This document shows, in pieces, positions 27,220 to 36,513 of a stretch of DNA of 64,000 nt. The position numbers and the translations under genes were made by a program. The notes below the pieces were generated by a model that was not told the origin of the DNA, did not search any database, and saw only the letters and a program-made list of their open reading frames with translations. The stretch is from Sphingobium sp. OAS761 (GTDB lineage Bacteria > Pseudomonadota > Alphaproteobacteria > Sphingomonadales > Sphingomonadaceae): assembly GCF_024168485.1 (NCBI RefSeq), contig NZ_JALJVY010000003.1, forward strand, positions 288,342-352,341. The letters are read 5' to 3'. How positions within the stretch are numbered: the first letter of the stretch is position 1; every line of letters starts with the position of its first letter.

Positions 27220-29687
27220 TGGCGACGGACGCCCTGGCGTCGCCGGTCGCGGGCAAGGGATGGGCCGATGCCTATCTGGCGGCAGCGTCGCGCGGCGATC
27301 TGTTCGCGGACGCAACCCCCGCCATGGCGACGCACTGGCATATGATGCTGGAGCGGCTTTCCACGCAGGTTCAGGGCGATCCGGCGGTGCTGGCCGACCA
27401 TGTCGCGCGTCAGGCGACAGCCCTTGGCATGGCTTTTCGCCTGACCGGGGACGAGCAGGAACGCGCCTGGCCGCTGGGTCCCGTCCCGCTGCTGATCGGG
27501 GCGGAAGAATGGACCCATATCGAACGCGGCCTGACGCAGCGCGCCGAATTGCTGGATCGCGTTGTCGCCGACATCTATTCCACCCAATCGCTGGTGCGCG
27601 AGGGCAAGCTGCCCGCCAGCATAGTGACCGGAAGCCCGCATTACTGGCGCGTGATGACGGGCACGGCGCCGCCGCACGGCCATTATCTCCATTTCTACGC
27701 CGCGGACATCTGCCGCGGTCCCAATGGCGAGTGGCGGGTACTGGCCGACCGGGTGCGCACGCCGGTCGGTGTAGGCTATGCGCTGGAAAACAGGCTTGCC
27801 TTGTCGCGTGCCACCGGCGACCTGCTCGGCGCCATGAATACGCGGCGGCTGGCGCCGTTTTTCACCGACCTGCGCGGCGGGCTGGCCGCCGACTGCGTCC
27901 GGTCCGAACCGCGCATCGGTCTGCTGACACCTGGGCGGTTCAACCAGAGCTATGCAGAGCAAGCCCATCTCGCGCGCTATCTGGGCCTGCTTCTGGTCGA
28001 GGGTGACGATCTGATCGTGTCGGACGGCCGGCTGTTCGTGCGCACGATTCAGGGGCTCAAGCGCGTCGACGGCCTGTGGCGGTGGATGGACACGCGCTTC
28101 ATGGACCCGCTTGCCTTTGACGGGGGATCGCGCATCGGCGTGCCCGACCTGTATGACGCCTGCGCGCGGGGCGGGTTGATGATCGGCAATTGGCCGGGCG
28201 CGGGCGTGATCGAATCGCGCGCGCTGGCCGCCTTCCTGCCCAAGCTCGCCCGCGCGATGCTTGGCGCCGACCTCATCCTGCCCAATATCGCGACATGGTG
28301 GTGTGGCCAGCCGCGCGAGCGCGCCTATGTGCGTGACCGGATCGACCAGCTGGTGATCGGTTCCGCCTTCGGCCAGAGCGCGGCCGGACTTGCCGGCGGC
28401 CATGGGGTGCCGGGCGCGACCCTGGACGCGACCTCGCGGGCCACGCTGATGGAGGCGATGACGCGGCGACCGATGGATTATGTCGGACAGGAAATGGTGC
28501 GCCTGTCCACCACGCCGGCGGTGATAGACGGGCGGCTGGCTCCCTTGCCCTTCAGCCTGCGGGTTTTCGTCGCCCGCGATGCACAGGGCCAGTGGCGGGT
28601 CATGCCCGGTGCCTTCGCGCGGCTGGCGGGCCATGACGATATTCGCGCCGCGCTGATGGGGGAAGGCGACATGTCCGCCGACATGTGCGTGGTCGACGCA
28701 CGGCCGGTGCCGCCAGACAGCCTGCTGGGCGGCGCACCCGCCATCCGGCGGGTCGGTGGGATGTTGCCCGCCAAGGCGGCAGACAATCTGTTCTGGCTGG
28801 GACGCTATATCGAACGGACGGAAATGGTGTTGCGGATGATCCGTACCATTGTCGGCGGATCGATCGAGGCCGACCTGGGCCCTTCGCTGGCTTCGCCGGC
28901 AATGGCCCGTCTGGTTAACGAACTGGCGCTATGGCACGCCGTGCCCGGGAGCGGCGGGGCGGTGGGATCGCTGTGCGCACAGGCGCTGGGCGACGCGCGA
29001 CAGCCCGGAAGCGTGCGCGCGCTGATGGGCGTGGTCGCCAATATCGGCGAAGGATTGCGTGACCGGCTGGCGAGCGATTTCTGGCGGCTGGTGCGCCTGC
29101 CCCTGCCGCGTTTCGATGAAGCTGCGACGGAGACGCTGCTCGACGCCTCGTCGCGGATGATCGAGCGGATTTCGGCGCTGTCCGGGCTGGCGGCGGAAAA
29201 TATGGGCCGGACGGAAGGTTGGCGGTTCCACGACATGGGACGGCGGATGGAGCGTGCCATCAATGGCTGCCGGCTCGTCTCGCTGTTTGGCGGCGATGAC
29301 GCATCGGCGGACGACCTTACCGTATTGCTCGACCTGACCGACAGCCAGATCAGCTATCGCACGCGCTATCTGACCGGCCCGGCGCTGGCTCCGGTGCGCG
29401 ACCTGGTTGCGCTGGAACCACAAAATCCGCGAGCGATCGTCTGGCAGGCGCAGCGCCTTGCCGACCATATCGCTTCGCTGCCGACGTTGCGGAACGACGG
29501 CATGCCCGAAGAGCCGCGCCGCCTGGCCGACGCGCTCGCCGCGCGGCTTTCGCCCCTGACCGGCGACACGCTGACCATGGCGGACATCGCCGATGCCGAA
29601 CATCGTCTGACGGCCCTGTCTGACGCGATCGGCCAGCGCTATTTCCTGCAGGTGCGCAAGACGCAGAGCACGGACTTGCTGGCATGA
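27219..29687 (+). CDS. Circularly permuted ATP-grasp protein fused to an alpha-E domain
   Basis: 822 residues. The first about 490 residues are a circularly permuted ATP-grasp ligase (COG2308), with HYLHFYAADICRGPNGEWRV, RLALSRATGDLLG and PNIATWWCGQPRERAYV. From about residue 514 (MLPAKAADNLFWLGRYIERT) the protein becomes the helical alpha-E domain (DUF403, COG2307). In many genomes these are two genes; here they are one reading frame with no sign of a frameshift. ATP-grasp enzymes form carboxylate-amine bonds, so it probably ligates an amino acid or peptide. It overlaps both neighbours by 1-4 nt. Confidence 0.92.
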   Translation: MATDALASPVAGKGWADAYLAAASRGDLFADATPAMATHWHMMLERLSTQVQGDPAVLADHVARQATALGMAFRLTGDEQERAWPLGPVPLLIGAEEWTHIERGLTQRAELLDRVVADIYSTQSLVREGKLPASIVTGSPHYWRVMTGTAPPHGHYLHFYAADICRGPNGEWRVLADRVRTPVGVGYALENRLALSRATGDLLGAMNTRRLAPFFTDLRGGLAADCVRSEPRIGLLTPGRFNQSYAEQAHLARYLGLLLVEGDDLIVSDGRLFVRTIQGLKRVDGLWRWMDTRFMDPLAFDGGSRIGVPDLYDACARGGLMIGNWPGAGVIESRALAAFLPKLARAMLGADLILPNIATWWCGQPRERAYVRDRIDQLVIGSAFGQSAAGLAGGHGVPGATLDATSRATLMEAMTRRPMDYVGQEMVRLSTTPAVIDGRLAPLPFSLRVFVARDAQGQWRVMPGAFARLAGHDDIRAALMGEGDMSADMCVVDARPVPPDSLLGGAPAIRRVGGMLPAKAADNLFWLGRYIERTEMVLRMIRTIVGGSIEADLGPSLASPAMARLVNELALWHAVPGSGGAVGSLCAQALGDARQPGSVRALMGVVANIGEGLRDRLASDFWRLVRLPLPRFDEAATETLLDASSRMIERISALSGLAAENMGRTEGWRFHDMGRRMERAINGCRLVSLFGGDDASADDLTVLLDLTDSQISYRTRYLTGPALAPVRDLVALEPQNPRAIVWQAQRLADHIASLPTLRNDGMPEEPRRLADALAARLSPLTGDTLTMADIADAEHRLTALSDAIGQRYFLQVRKTQSTDLLA

Positions 29688-30577
29688 TCTACCATGTCCG
29701 CCATCGGACGATTCTCCATTATGCCGCGCCGGTGCGACTTGCGCGCTTCAATCTGCGGTTGAAGCCCGCGCCGTGGGCGGGACAATGGTGCGCCGACTAT
29801 CGGCTTTCGGTCGATCCCGCTCCATCGGTCATACAATCGCGGCCGGGCGGCTGGCCGGTCGATGTGGCCCGGCTGGTCATCGAAAGCCCGATCGATACGC
29901 TATCCATCGAAACCAGTTTCCGCGCCGGCGTACAAGGCGGCGGAATCACGCCGCAGCCCGACGACCCGACGATAGGCACAGTGGCGAAGGCGGCCCTGAT
30001 CGACCGGGACATGGGGCCTTCGGCACCGGCCCACTATCTCTACGCATCCAGCCGTGCGCCGCTGCTGCCCGCCATCGGCGCCTGGGCCGGCGACCTGCTG
30101 GGGCCGGACCGGCCGGTCATCGTCGCCGCGCTCGACCTTGCGCGGCGCATCCACAGCATGTTCAGCTATCAGCCGGGTGTCACCGACGCGGGCACGCCGG
30201 TCGCCGAGGCTTTCGCCGCACGACACGGCGTATGCCAGGATTTCGCGCATGTCATGGTGGTCGCCCTTCGGCTCGTGGGCCTGCCCGCCGCCTATGTCAG
30301 CGGCTATCTGCGCACCGATCCCCCGCCCGGCATGGCGCGGCTGATCGGCGCGGACGCGATGCACGCCTGGGTCATGCTGTGGTGCGGACCGACGCGGGGC
30401 TGGATCGGTTTCGATCCAACCAATGGCTGCATCACCGGGGACGGCCACCTGTTCGTGGCGATGGGCCGCGATTATGCCGACGTGGCGCCGATGGACGGAC
30501 TGTTTGTGGGCGGGGCCGGCCAGAGCGTACAGGTGATGGTGGACGTCGCGCCCGAACAGGAAACTGCACTCAGCTGA
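29684..30577 (+). CDS. Transglutaminase family protein (cysteine peptidase-like)
   Basis: 297 residues. The N-domain (MIYHVRHRTILHYAAPV) and transglutaminase core are complete, with C184 in RHGVCQDFAHVM, H227 in ADAMHAWVML and D244 in GWIGFDPTNGC. No signal peptide or membrane span is seen, so it is cytoplasmic. It starts with an ATGA overlap on the ATP-grasp/alpha-E gene and ends 8 bp inside the convergent P450 gene. Such proteins probably act as peptidases or acyl transferases; with its neighbours it could process or transfer the ligated product. Confidence 0.92.
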   Translation: MIYHVRHRTILHYAAPVRLARFNLRLKPAPWAGQWCADYRLSVDPAPSVIQSRPGGWPVDVARLVIESPIDTLSIETSFRAGVQGGGITPQPDDPTIGTVAKAALIDRDMGPSAPAHYLYASSRAPLLPAIGAWAGDLLGPDRPVIVAALDLARRIHSMFSYQPGVTDAGTPVAEAFAARHGVCQDFAHVMVVALRLVGLPAAYVSGYLRTDPPPGMARLIGADAMHAWVMLWCGPTRGWIGFDPTNGCITGDGHLFVAMGRDYADVAPMDGLFVGGAGQSVQVMVDVAPEQETALS

Positions 30578-31943
30578 CGGGATCGAACATCAGCCACATG
30601 CCCTTGCGCGGGCGCACGGTCAGGCGGCTGATCGGTTCCGGCTTGTAACCCGGCCGCACCGACAGGCGATAGCGACGCAGCGTCGCCGCGATTACCGTCA
30701 TCACCTCCTGCTGGGCGAAACCTGCGCCAACGCACACGCGCGGGCCGCGACTGAACGGGAACCATGCCTGGCGCGCCATGTCGGCATTGGCCGGATCGTC
30801 GAACCGGTCGGGGTCGAAACTGTGCGGACAGGCCCAATTGTCCTTGTTCCGCTGGGTTAGCCAGGGGGCCACGACCAGCATCGCGCCGGGCACGAGTTGC
30901 TTGTCGCGCATCTGCATCGGGCACGGCACCTCGCGCGGGAAAAAGGCGAGCGGCGGGTAGAGGCGCAGGGTTTCCTTGAATATGTTGCGCACCAGCGTCA
31001 TGTCCTTGAGCATCGCGGGGGTCAACGGCGCATCGCCGACGATCCGCGCCACCTCTTCGCGCGCGCGCTGCTGGATATGATCGCATTCCGACAGGATATA
31101 GAGCGCCCATGTCATGGTGCTGGCCGATGTTTCGTGGCCCGCCAGGAAAATCGTCGCCACCTGGTCCATCACCGCCTTGAGCGTGAAATGCTCGCCCGTC
31201 TCGGGACTCTTCGCCTCGACGAGGGACTGGAGGATATCCTTGTGCGTCACCGGATCGCCCGCATGAAAGGCGTCGTAGCGCGCCTTGACGATGGGCGCGA
31301 AAACACCGCGGATGGTTTCGGCCGGGGCGACGGTCCGCCGGTCGAACCAGCCGGTCGGCAGACCGTAGAGCCCAAGCATGGATGAACTGTGCGACATCCT
31401 CTGGAACCGGCCGAACGCGCGGTGGATCACCAGCGACCGTTTCGCGTCCAGCGTCTGGCCGAAGAGCGTGCGGAAGATGATATCGGCCGCGACATGCGTC
31501 ATCATCGGATCGATATTGATCGGCTTTCGCCGGTCCATGCCCGCGATGCGATCCAGAAATGCGTCGACCGCCGCGACCATCATCGGCATCGTCTTGTTCA
31601 TCGCGGTATGGGCAAAAGCGGGGTTGATCATCGCCCGCTGATTTTCCCAATCCTCTCCGTTGGCGGAAAAGACGCCATTGCCGATCAGGGGCGACAACCC
31701 GCGCACCAGTTCGCGATGCTTGGGAAACTCCGTCCCGCCTTTCAGGATGCGCTCCACCAGCGGCAGTTCGTTGGCGATATACATAAGCTGGCCCTTGCCC
31801 CTGATCTCGCCCATCTTCATCGTGTAGCTTTTTTCGAACAGCACATGGATCCAGCTGTGCCAGCCGATGAAGAAACGGCGCATCATCGTGCGTTTGTTGC
31901 GCGTGGGTTGGGGAAAGGGCGGGGTAAAGAGCGGGTCCGTCAT
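30570..31943 (-). CDS. Cytochrome P450
   Basis: 457 residues. All P450 signatures are present: the I-helix oxygen motif AGHET (268-272), the K-helix ExxR (E324-R327 in KETLRLYPP), and the heme loop FSRGPRVCVG (397-406) with the thiolate C404. No membrane anchor is obvious. The substrate is unknown; the sequence style (LRLYPPLAFFPRE) resembles fatty-acid or terpenoid-type P450s rather than CYP101-like ones. No ferredoxin or reductase gene is adjacent. It starts inside an ATGA overlap with the upstream hydrolase-like gene, so the two are co-translated. Confidence 0.95.
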   Translation of the reverse strand: MTDPLFTPPFPQPTRNKRTMMRRFFIGWHSWIHVLFEKSYTMKMGEIRGKGQLMYIANELPLVERILKGGTEFPKHRELVRGLSPLIGNGVFSANGEDWENQRAMINPAFAHTAMNKTMPMMVAAVDAFLDRIAGMDRRKPINIDPMMTHVAADIIFRTLFGQTLDAKRSLVIHRAFGRFQRMSHSSSMLGLYGLPTGWFDRRTVAPAETIRGVFAPIVKARYDAFHAGDPVTHKDILQSLVEAKSPETGEHFTLKAVMDQVATIFLAGHETSASTMTWALYILSECDHIQQRAREEVARIVGDAPLTPAMLKDMTLVRNIFKETLRLYPPLAFFPREVPCPMQMRDKQLVPGAMLVVAPWLTQRNKDNWACPHSFDPDRFDDPANADMARQAWFPFSRGPRVCVGAGFAQQEVMTVIAATLRRYRLSVRPGYKPEPISRLTVRPRKGMWLMFDPVS

Positions 31944-33073
31944 GGCAGGCTCCGAAAGGCGGCGACGGACTCATCGAGCGTAAGCCCTCCGGCGGTCAGG
32001 CTGATGAAATCCACCGGCGACAGGCGGTCGCCGACACGCAGATAGTCGAAATGCGCCTCATATTTGTGCGCCCAGCCGCTATGGTTATTTTCCGGCTTGT
32101 AGAAGAGGTGAAAGCGCGGCGACATAATGTCGACCCGCGCCACGAAATGATCGGCCGCGAGCAACAGCGGATTGACGCTGAAATAGGCGGCGCCGTCCGG
32201 CGGATAGGACAAGTCGACATAACGGAAATGCTTGTCCGCCAGCGCCTTGAGGTCGGCATGATACCATTTCGCGTCGGTGCGCAGCGCCACCACCGGCACC
32301 ACCTGTCCCAGCCCCACCATCGCGAAATGCGGCGGCAGTGTATCGCCGCGCAGCTCGAACAGCCGGCGCATCACCGACATGCCCAGGATGGTGCCCGCAC
32401 TATGGGTGATGAACAATATCTCGTTCCAGTCCCCGTCCATCTCCTCCGCCATGCGCCGGGCAAAGGCGTCCAGCCGGGCGTCGAGCGCCTCGCCAGGACC
32501 GCTCGCCGCCAAACTATGATGGTAATAGGTGAACCGTAGCAGCCAGGGCACCACCAGCTTGTTGAGCCGCTTGCCCACGGTCAGGGCGCTGATCGCAATG
32601 CCGATGAGCGCGGCCGCCCAGAAGGGCAGGACGATCCACAGCAGCAGCGCGGGAATGAGCGCGTAGAGGATGGGCAGCACCACCGCCAGAAAAGGCGGGT
32701 AGCAGATGGTGAAGACCGGACCGGGGCGCAGTTTCTTCATGCGGGCGAACTGCATGAAACGGGCGTGACCGACATAGGTGGCGATGGAACGCCAGGCCAG
32801 GATCAGCGGATTGCGAATCCACACCTTGCTCACCAGGTCTTCCCAACGGAGATATTCATAGTCGCACGCGACCGCGGCGGCGGCGTTGTCAACGCGCCAG
32901 CCCGCCGAAACCGTCGCCCCTGCGGCGCCCGATTGCCGGGCACCGACCACGATCGGGTCGCCGGTCAGCGCGGCATGGCGCGCCGCCTGCTCGCGATAGA
33001 GCTGGTGGTAGAAACGCACCCCGCGCGGATCGAATCCGCCCAGATAAAAGACTTTACGCTTGAACTTTTCCAC
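31940..33073 (-). CDS. Membrane-associated alpha/beta-hydrolase-like protein of unknown function
   Basis: 377 residues from GTG 33073 (VEKFKRKVFYLGGFDPRG). The start is chosen because the frame further upstream is antisense to another gene and has unlikely composition. A pair of hydrophobic spans (FLAVVLPILYALIPALLLWI and VLPFWAAALIGIAISAL, about 165-205) precedes a soluble region with ILFITHSAGTILGMSVMRRL, a nucleophile-elbow-like HSAG sequence. A lipase/esterase-like activity is therefore plausible but unproven. It is translationally coupled to the P450 gene, and its start lies 21 bp from a divergent plus-strand gene. Confidence 0.75.
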   Translation of the reverse strand: MEKFKRKVFYLGGFDPRGVRFYHQLYREQAARHAALTGDPIVVGARQSGAAGATVSAGWRVDNAAAAVACDYEYLRWEDLVSKVWIRNPLILAWRSIATYVGHARFMQFARMKKLRPGPVFTICYPPFLAVVLPILYALIPALLLWIVLPFWAAALIGIAISALTVGKRLNKLVVPWLLRFTYYHHSLAASGPGEALDARLDAFARRMAEEMDGDWNEILFITHSAGTILGMSVMRRLFELRGDTLPPHFAMVGLGQVVPVVALRTDAKWYHADLKALADKHFRYVDLSYPPDGAAYFSVNPLLLAADHFVARVDIMSPRFHLFYKPENNHSGWAHKYEAHFDYLRVGDRLSPVDFISLTAGGLTLDESVAAFRSLP

Positions 33074-33094
33074 GGCCCCCGCCCTAATTGGCGC

Positions 33095-33388
33095 ATGAGC
33101 ACGCCCGAACGCGACTATTGCTATTTCATCGACCACCGCAAATACAACCGCAATGTAGGTTGCCGGCGGCATGACAATCTTTACGGCATAAATGGCGGCG
33201 GTAGCGAGCGCGATCGCTGGCGGGCCGATATGGAATTTTATCGCCACATGAAAGGCAATGGCGACCCGATGGCGCTGCCGTCCCTGATTGCCTGCCTCAC
33301 ATTTGGCTGGTTCTGCTGGAATTATCATCCCGGCAAGGGTCCCTGGCACGGGCAATTGTTGCGCCGCTTCATCAAAGCGCCCAAGTGA
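33095..33388 (+). CDS. Small hypothetical protein, divergent from the hydrolase-like gene
   Basis: 97 residues from ATG 33095 ([20 protein letters not shown]). The N-terminal part is rich in Tyr, Arg and Asn; residues 60-80 form one short hydrophobic segment ([14 protein letters not shown]), which could be a single membrane pass. The ribosome site is weak. It ends with a GTGA overlap on kdsA, which argues that the frame is translated. I recognise no family. Confidence 0.55.
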   Translation: MSTPERDYCYFIDHRKYNRNVGCRRHDNLYGINGGGSERDRWRADMEFYRHMKGNGDPMALPSLIACLTFGWFCWNYHPGKGPWHGQLLRRFIKAPK

Positions 33389-34221
33389 GCGCGATGACAC
33401 ACATGCGCCATGTAACCGTCGGGCCGGTCACGATCGGCAACGACTTGCCCTTCGTCCTGATTTCCGGCCCCTGCCAGATCGAAAGCCGCGACCATGCGCT
33501 GTTCGTCGCCGACAGGCTGGTGACGAGCGCGGCGGCGGCGGGCGTGCCCTTCATCTTCAAGAGCAGCTTCGACAAGGCGAACAGGACGTCGGTATCGGGC
33601 CGGCGCGGTGTCGGTATCGACGCGGGCCTTGCGATCTTGGCAGAAGTCAGGACTGCGCTGGGATGTCCGGTCCTGACGGACGTACATGAAGCGGGGCAGG
33701 TGGAGGCTGCCGCGCAGGCAGTCGATATTCTCCAGATACCGGCTTTTCTCTGTCGCCAGACCGACCTGCTGCTGGCCGCCGGGCGGACCGGAGCGGTCGT
33801 GAACGTCAAGAAAGGGCAATTTCTAGCGCCTTGGGACATGGCGGCCGTCGCGCAGAAGGTCGCCTCGACGGGCAATGAGCGCATCCTCCTGACCGAACGG
33901 GGGGCGAGCTTCGGCTACAACACTCTGGTCAGCGACATGCGCGCGCTGCCGGTGATGGCACAGGCAGGCTACCCCGTGGTGTTCGATGCGACGCATTCGG
34001 TGCAGCAGCCGGGGGGGCTGGGCTCAGCCTCCGGCGGACAACGCGAATTCGCTCCACTGCTCGCCCGGAGCGCGGTGGCGGCCGGTGTCGCAGCCATCTT
34101 CGCCGAAGCCCATGAGGATCCGGACAACGCCCCCTCCGATGGTCCCGTCATGCTGCCGCTGGACTGGATCGACCCGATGCTGGCGCGGCTGAAGGCGATC
34201 GACGCGGTGGTTAAGGGATAG
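33385..34221 (+). CDS. kdsA: 3-deoxy-8-phosphooctulonate synthase
   Basis: 278 residues from GTG 33385, or 275 from ATG 33394, with the GTG overlapping the preceding stop. KDO-8-phosphate synthase condenses arabinose 5-phosphate with phosphoenolpyruvate for the lipopolysaccharide inner core. Landmarks are [39 protein letters not shown] and [17 protein letters not shown]. The cysteine in SGPCQIES is present, so this may be the metal-dependent or independent class; I cannot decide. The usual neighbour pyrG or eno is not seen here. Confidence 0.97.
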   Translation: MSAMTHMRHVTVGPVTIGNDLPFVLISGPCQIESRDHALFVADRLVTSAAAAGVPFIFKSSFDKANRTSVSGRRGVGIDAGLAILAEVRTALGCPVLTDVHEAGQVEAAAQAVDILQIPAFLCRQTDLLLAAGRTGAVVNVKKGQFLAPWDMAAVAQKVASTGNERILLTERGASFGYNTLVSDMRALPVMAQAGYPVVFDATHSVQQPGGLGSASGGQREFAPLLARSAVAAGVAAIFAEAHEDPDNAPSDGPVMLPLDWIDPMLARLKAIDAVVKG

Positions 34222-34232
34222 GTCCCAGCCCC

Positions 34233-35498
34233 TTAGGGCCGAATTTGCCCGGTGCCACGCACGATCCACTTATAGGTTGTCAGCCCTTCCAACGCGACCG
34301 GTCCGCGCGCATGCAGCCGACCGGTGGAGATGCCGATTTCGGCACCCAGGCCGAATTCGCCGCCGTCGGCGAACTGGGTCGATGCGTTCCACATCACGAT
34401 TGCGCTGTCGACTGCGTTGAGAAACCGTTCCGCCCTGGCCGCATCGTCGGTGATGATCGCGTCGGTATGATGGCTGGCATGGACGGCGATATGGTCGATC
34501 GCGCCATCCACACCGTCGACCAGCCGGACCGACACGATTGCGTCCAGATATTCCGTATCCCAATCCTCCTCCGAAGCGGGCTTTACGCGGGCGTCCATCG
34601 CCTGCACGCCATCGTCGCCCCGCACCTCGCACCGCGCGTCGAGCAACGCCCGCACCAGCGCGGACGCGGCGGGATAGTCCCGGTCGATCAGGACCGTCTC
34701 GGTCGCGCCGCAGATGCCGGTCCGCCGCATCTTGGCATTGACCACCATCTTTTCCGCCATCGCGGGGTCGGCCGCGCCGTCGACATAGCTGTGGTTGATC
34801 CCGTCCAGATGGGCAAGCACGGGCACCCGCGCTTCCTCCTGCACACGCGCCACCAGGCTCTTGCCGCCGCGCGGCACGATCAGGTCGACAAACTCTGCGG
34901 CCTTGAGCAGCGCGCCGACCGCCGCGCGATCGGTCGTGGGAACAAGTTGCACCACGTCGGCGGGCAGTCCCGCCGCTACGATCCCTTCGACAAGGGCGGC
35001 GTGGATCGCACGGTTGCTTTCCCGGGCCTCGCTGCCGCCGCGCAGTATGACGGCATTGCCCGCGCGCAGGCACAGCGCCGCGGCGTCCGCCGTAACATTG
35101 GGCCGGCTTTCGTAGATAATGCCGATGACGCCCAGCGGCACGCGCACACGGGTCAGTTCCAGCCCGTTGGGCCGCTCCTGTCGGTCGATCACGCTGCCCA
35201 GCGGATTGGCCAATGCCGCAACCTGTTCCACGCCCGCAGCAGTCGCGGCAACGCGGTCCTCGTCCAGTCGCAGCCGGTCGAGCATTGCCGGCGACAGTCC
35301 GGCGGCGGCGGCATTGTCCATGTCACGCGCGTTCGCCGCGATGATCGCTGGCGCCTGGTCCCGCAGAGCCTGCGCGGCACGGCGCAGCGCGTCGGCCTTT
35401 TGCGCGTCGCTGGCGCCCGCGATGATCGTGGCGGCACGACGCCCCCGCGCGCCCATGGTGGCAATCAGCATTTCCGGGGTTTGGGTCAGGTCGTTCAT
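34233..35498 (-). CDS. proA: Glutamate-5-semialdehyde dehydrogenase (gamma-glutamyl phosphate reductase)
   Basis: 421 residues, the standard ProA length, starting at ATG 35498 ([16 protein letters not shown]) behind GGCGAGG. It reduces gamma-glutamyl phosphate with NADPH in proline synthesis. The catalytic cysteine lies in [35 protein letters not shown] and [16 protein letters not shown] are family blocks. proB is not adjacent in the window. It converges on kdsA with an 11-bp gap. Confidence 0.97.
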   Translation of the reverse strand: MNDLTQTPEMLIATMGARGRRAATIIAGASDAQKADALRRAAQALRDQAPAIIAANARDMDNAAAAGLSPAMLDRLRLDEDRVAATAAGVEQVAALANPLGSVIDRQERPNGLELTRVRVPLGVIGIIYESRPNVTADAAALCLRAGNAVILRGGSEARESNRAIHAALVEGIVAAGLPADVVQLVPTTDRAAVGALLKAAEFVDLIVPRGGKSLVARVQEEARVPVLAHLDGINHSYVDGAADPAMAEKMVVNAKMRRTGICGATETVLIDRDYPAASALVRALLDARCEVRGDDGVQAMDARVKPASEEDWDTEYLDAIVSVRLVDGVDGAIDHIAVHASHHTDAIITDDAARAERFLNAVDSAIVMWNASTQFADGGEFGLGAEIGISTGRLHARGPVALEGLTTYKWIVRGTGQIRP

Positions 35499-35732
35499 CG
35501 GGGCCTCGCCATACGGTCGGCGACCGCTTAGCATGAAAGACCTTCGCGCCATAGCGCTCTTGGCATGTTTACCGGCGACCGAACCATGGGTCGCTGAATG
35601 ATCCGGTCACCGGCAGGCAATCAATGTCGCCATGCCCTGCGCTAGGATATTGGCATCGAGTGCACATACCCAAGGCAGGGTAAAAACGGTGTTATCCGCG
35701 GATTTGATCGGGGGCCGGCAGGATCGCGTCCG

Positions 35733-36380
35733 TCAGGCTGCCTGGGCGAGGGCTTCTTCACGGACAGCTCGGAAGGTTCGGCAGGGCGGCAGGTTCCGCC
35801 ATTCCAGCGAATCGATGATGGTCGGAAACAACGGATCGATCAGACGACGGACGCGACGCGAATATTGATAGATCAGAAACTCGCCGCCTGGCCGCAGCGC
35901 TTCATAAGTTTCCGCGCAAATCGCCTCTCCGACTCCGGCCGGCAGAGTCGAAAAAGGTAGTCCTGACAGGACATAATCGGCCTGTCGGTGACCTGCCTCG
36001 CGTATGAAGCGCCCGACGTCCGCGGCTGACCCGTGAACCACGCGCAATCGCGGATCGGCGATCCGAGCGTCCAGCCAGGCGACGAAATCAAGATTGAGAT
36101 CGATCGCCAGCAATGTCGCGTCGGGATGCATGCGTTCCAAGATCGGGCGCGTAAATGTGCCGACTCCCGGTCCATATTCGACGAAAAGACGCGTTTCCCG
36201 CCAGTCGACCATGTCCAGCATTGCATCCACCAGCGCCTGAGACGACGGGATGACGGAACCGATCATGCCGGGGTGTTTGAGGAATTGCCGGAAAAAGATA
36301 CTCCACTGGCTCATGAAGCCGGCGCCCATGGCGCGCTTAGATCCCATATTCTCTTTCTTTTTCAAGGGAATGGAAGTCAT
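35733..36380 (-). CDS. SAM-dependent methyltransferase, possibly phospholipid N-methyltransferase
   Basis: 215 residues from ATG 36380 (MTSIPLKKKENMGSKR) with GGACGGA upstream. The SAM-binding motif I is EYGPGVGTFTRPILERM, followed by LLAIDLNLDFVAWL and YVLSGLPFSTLP. The N-terminal FFRQFLKHPGMIGSVIPSSQ segment is shared by the PmtA-like and rRNA-adenine-dimethylase-like group, where PmtA methylates phosphatidylethanolamine to phosphatidylcholine. The substrate is not certain from sequence. It is a single gene with about 230 bp of empty DNA between it and the proA start. Confidence 0.8.
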   Translation of the reverse strand: MTSIPLKKKENMGSKRAMGAGFMSQWSIFFRQFLKHPGMIGSVIPSSQALVDAMLDMVDWRETRLFVEYGPGVGTFTRPILERMHPDATLLAIDLNLDFVAWLDARIADPRLRVVHGSAADVGRFIREAGHRQADYVLSGLPFSTLPAGVGEAICAETYEALRPGGEFLIYQYSRRVRRLIDPLFPTIIDSLEWRNLPPCRTFRAVREEALAQAA

Positions 36381-36473
36381 CAAAATCCGTCCGTCTAGCT
36401 GGTTGGTCCGGCGTCGCAAAATCAATCGCCTCTGGCAAGCGACATCCTGCAATTGAGAGGAAACAACTCGCGG

Positions 36474-36512
36474 GCGGCGGATGGGTTCATCCCGTGCCGC
36501 CGCCCCGCTTCA
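36474..36512 (-). terminator. Hairpin downstream of the cdc48-type gene
   Basis: GCGGGCGGCGG and CCGCCGCCCCGC form a long GC-rich inverted repeat around 36473-36510, with a smaller GGATG/CATCC arm inside. On the minus strand the end reads GAGTTGTTTCC. It is likely to end the AAA ATPase transcript just after its stop at 36514. Confidence 0.5.
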
Positions 36513-36513
36513 T

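Noticed and set aside
32765..33094. N-terminal extension of the small gene at 33095 to 32765
   Set aside because: It would run antisense through the hydrolase-like gene, and the composition changes at 33095, where an ATG is available.
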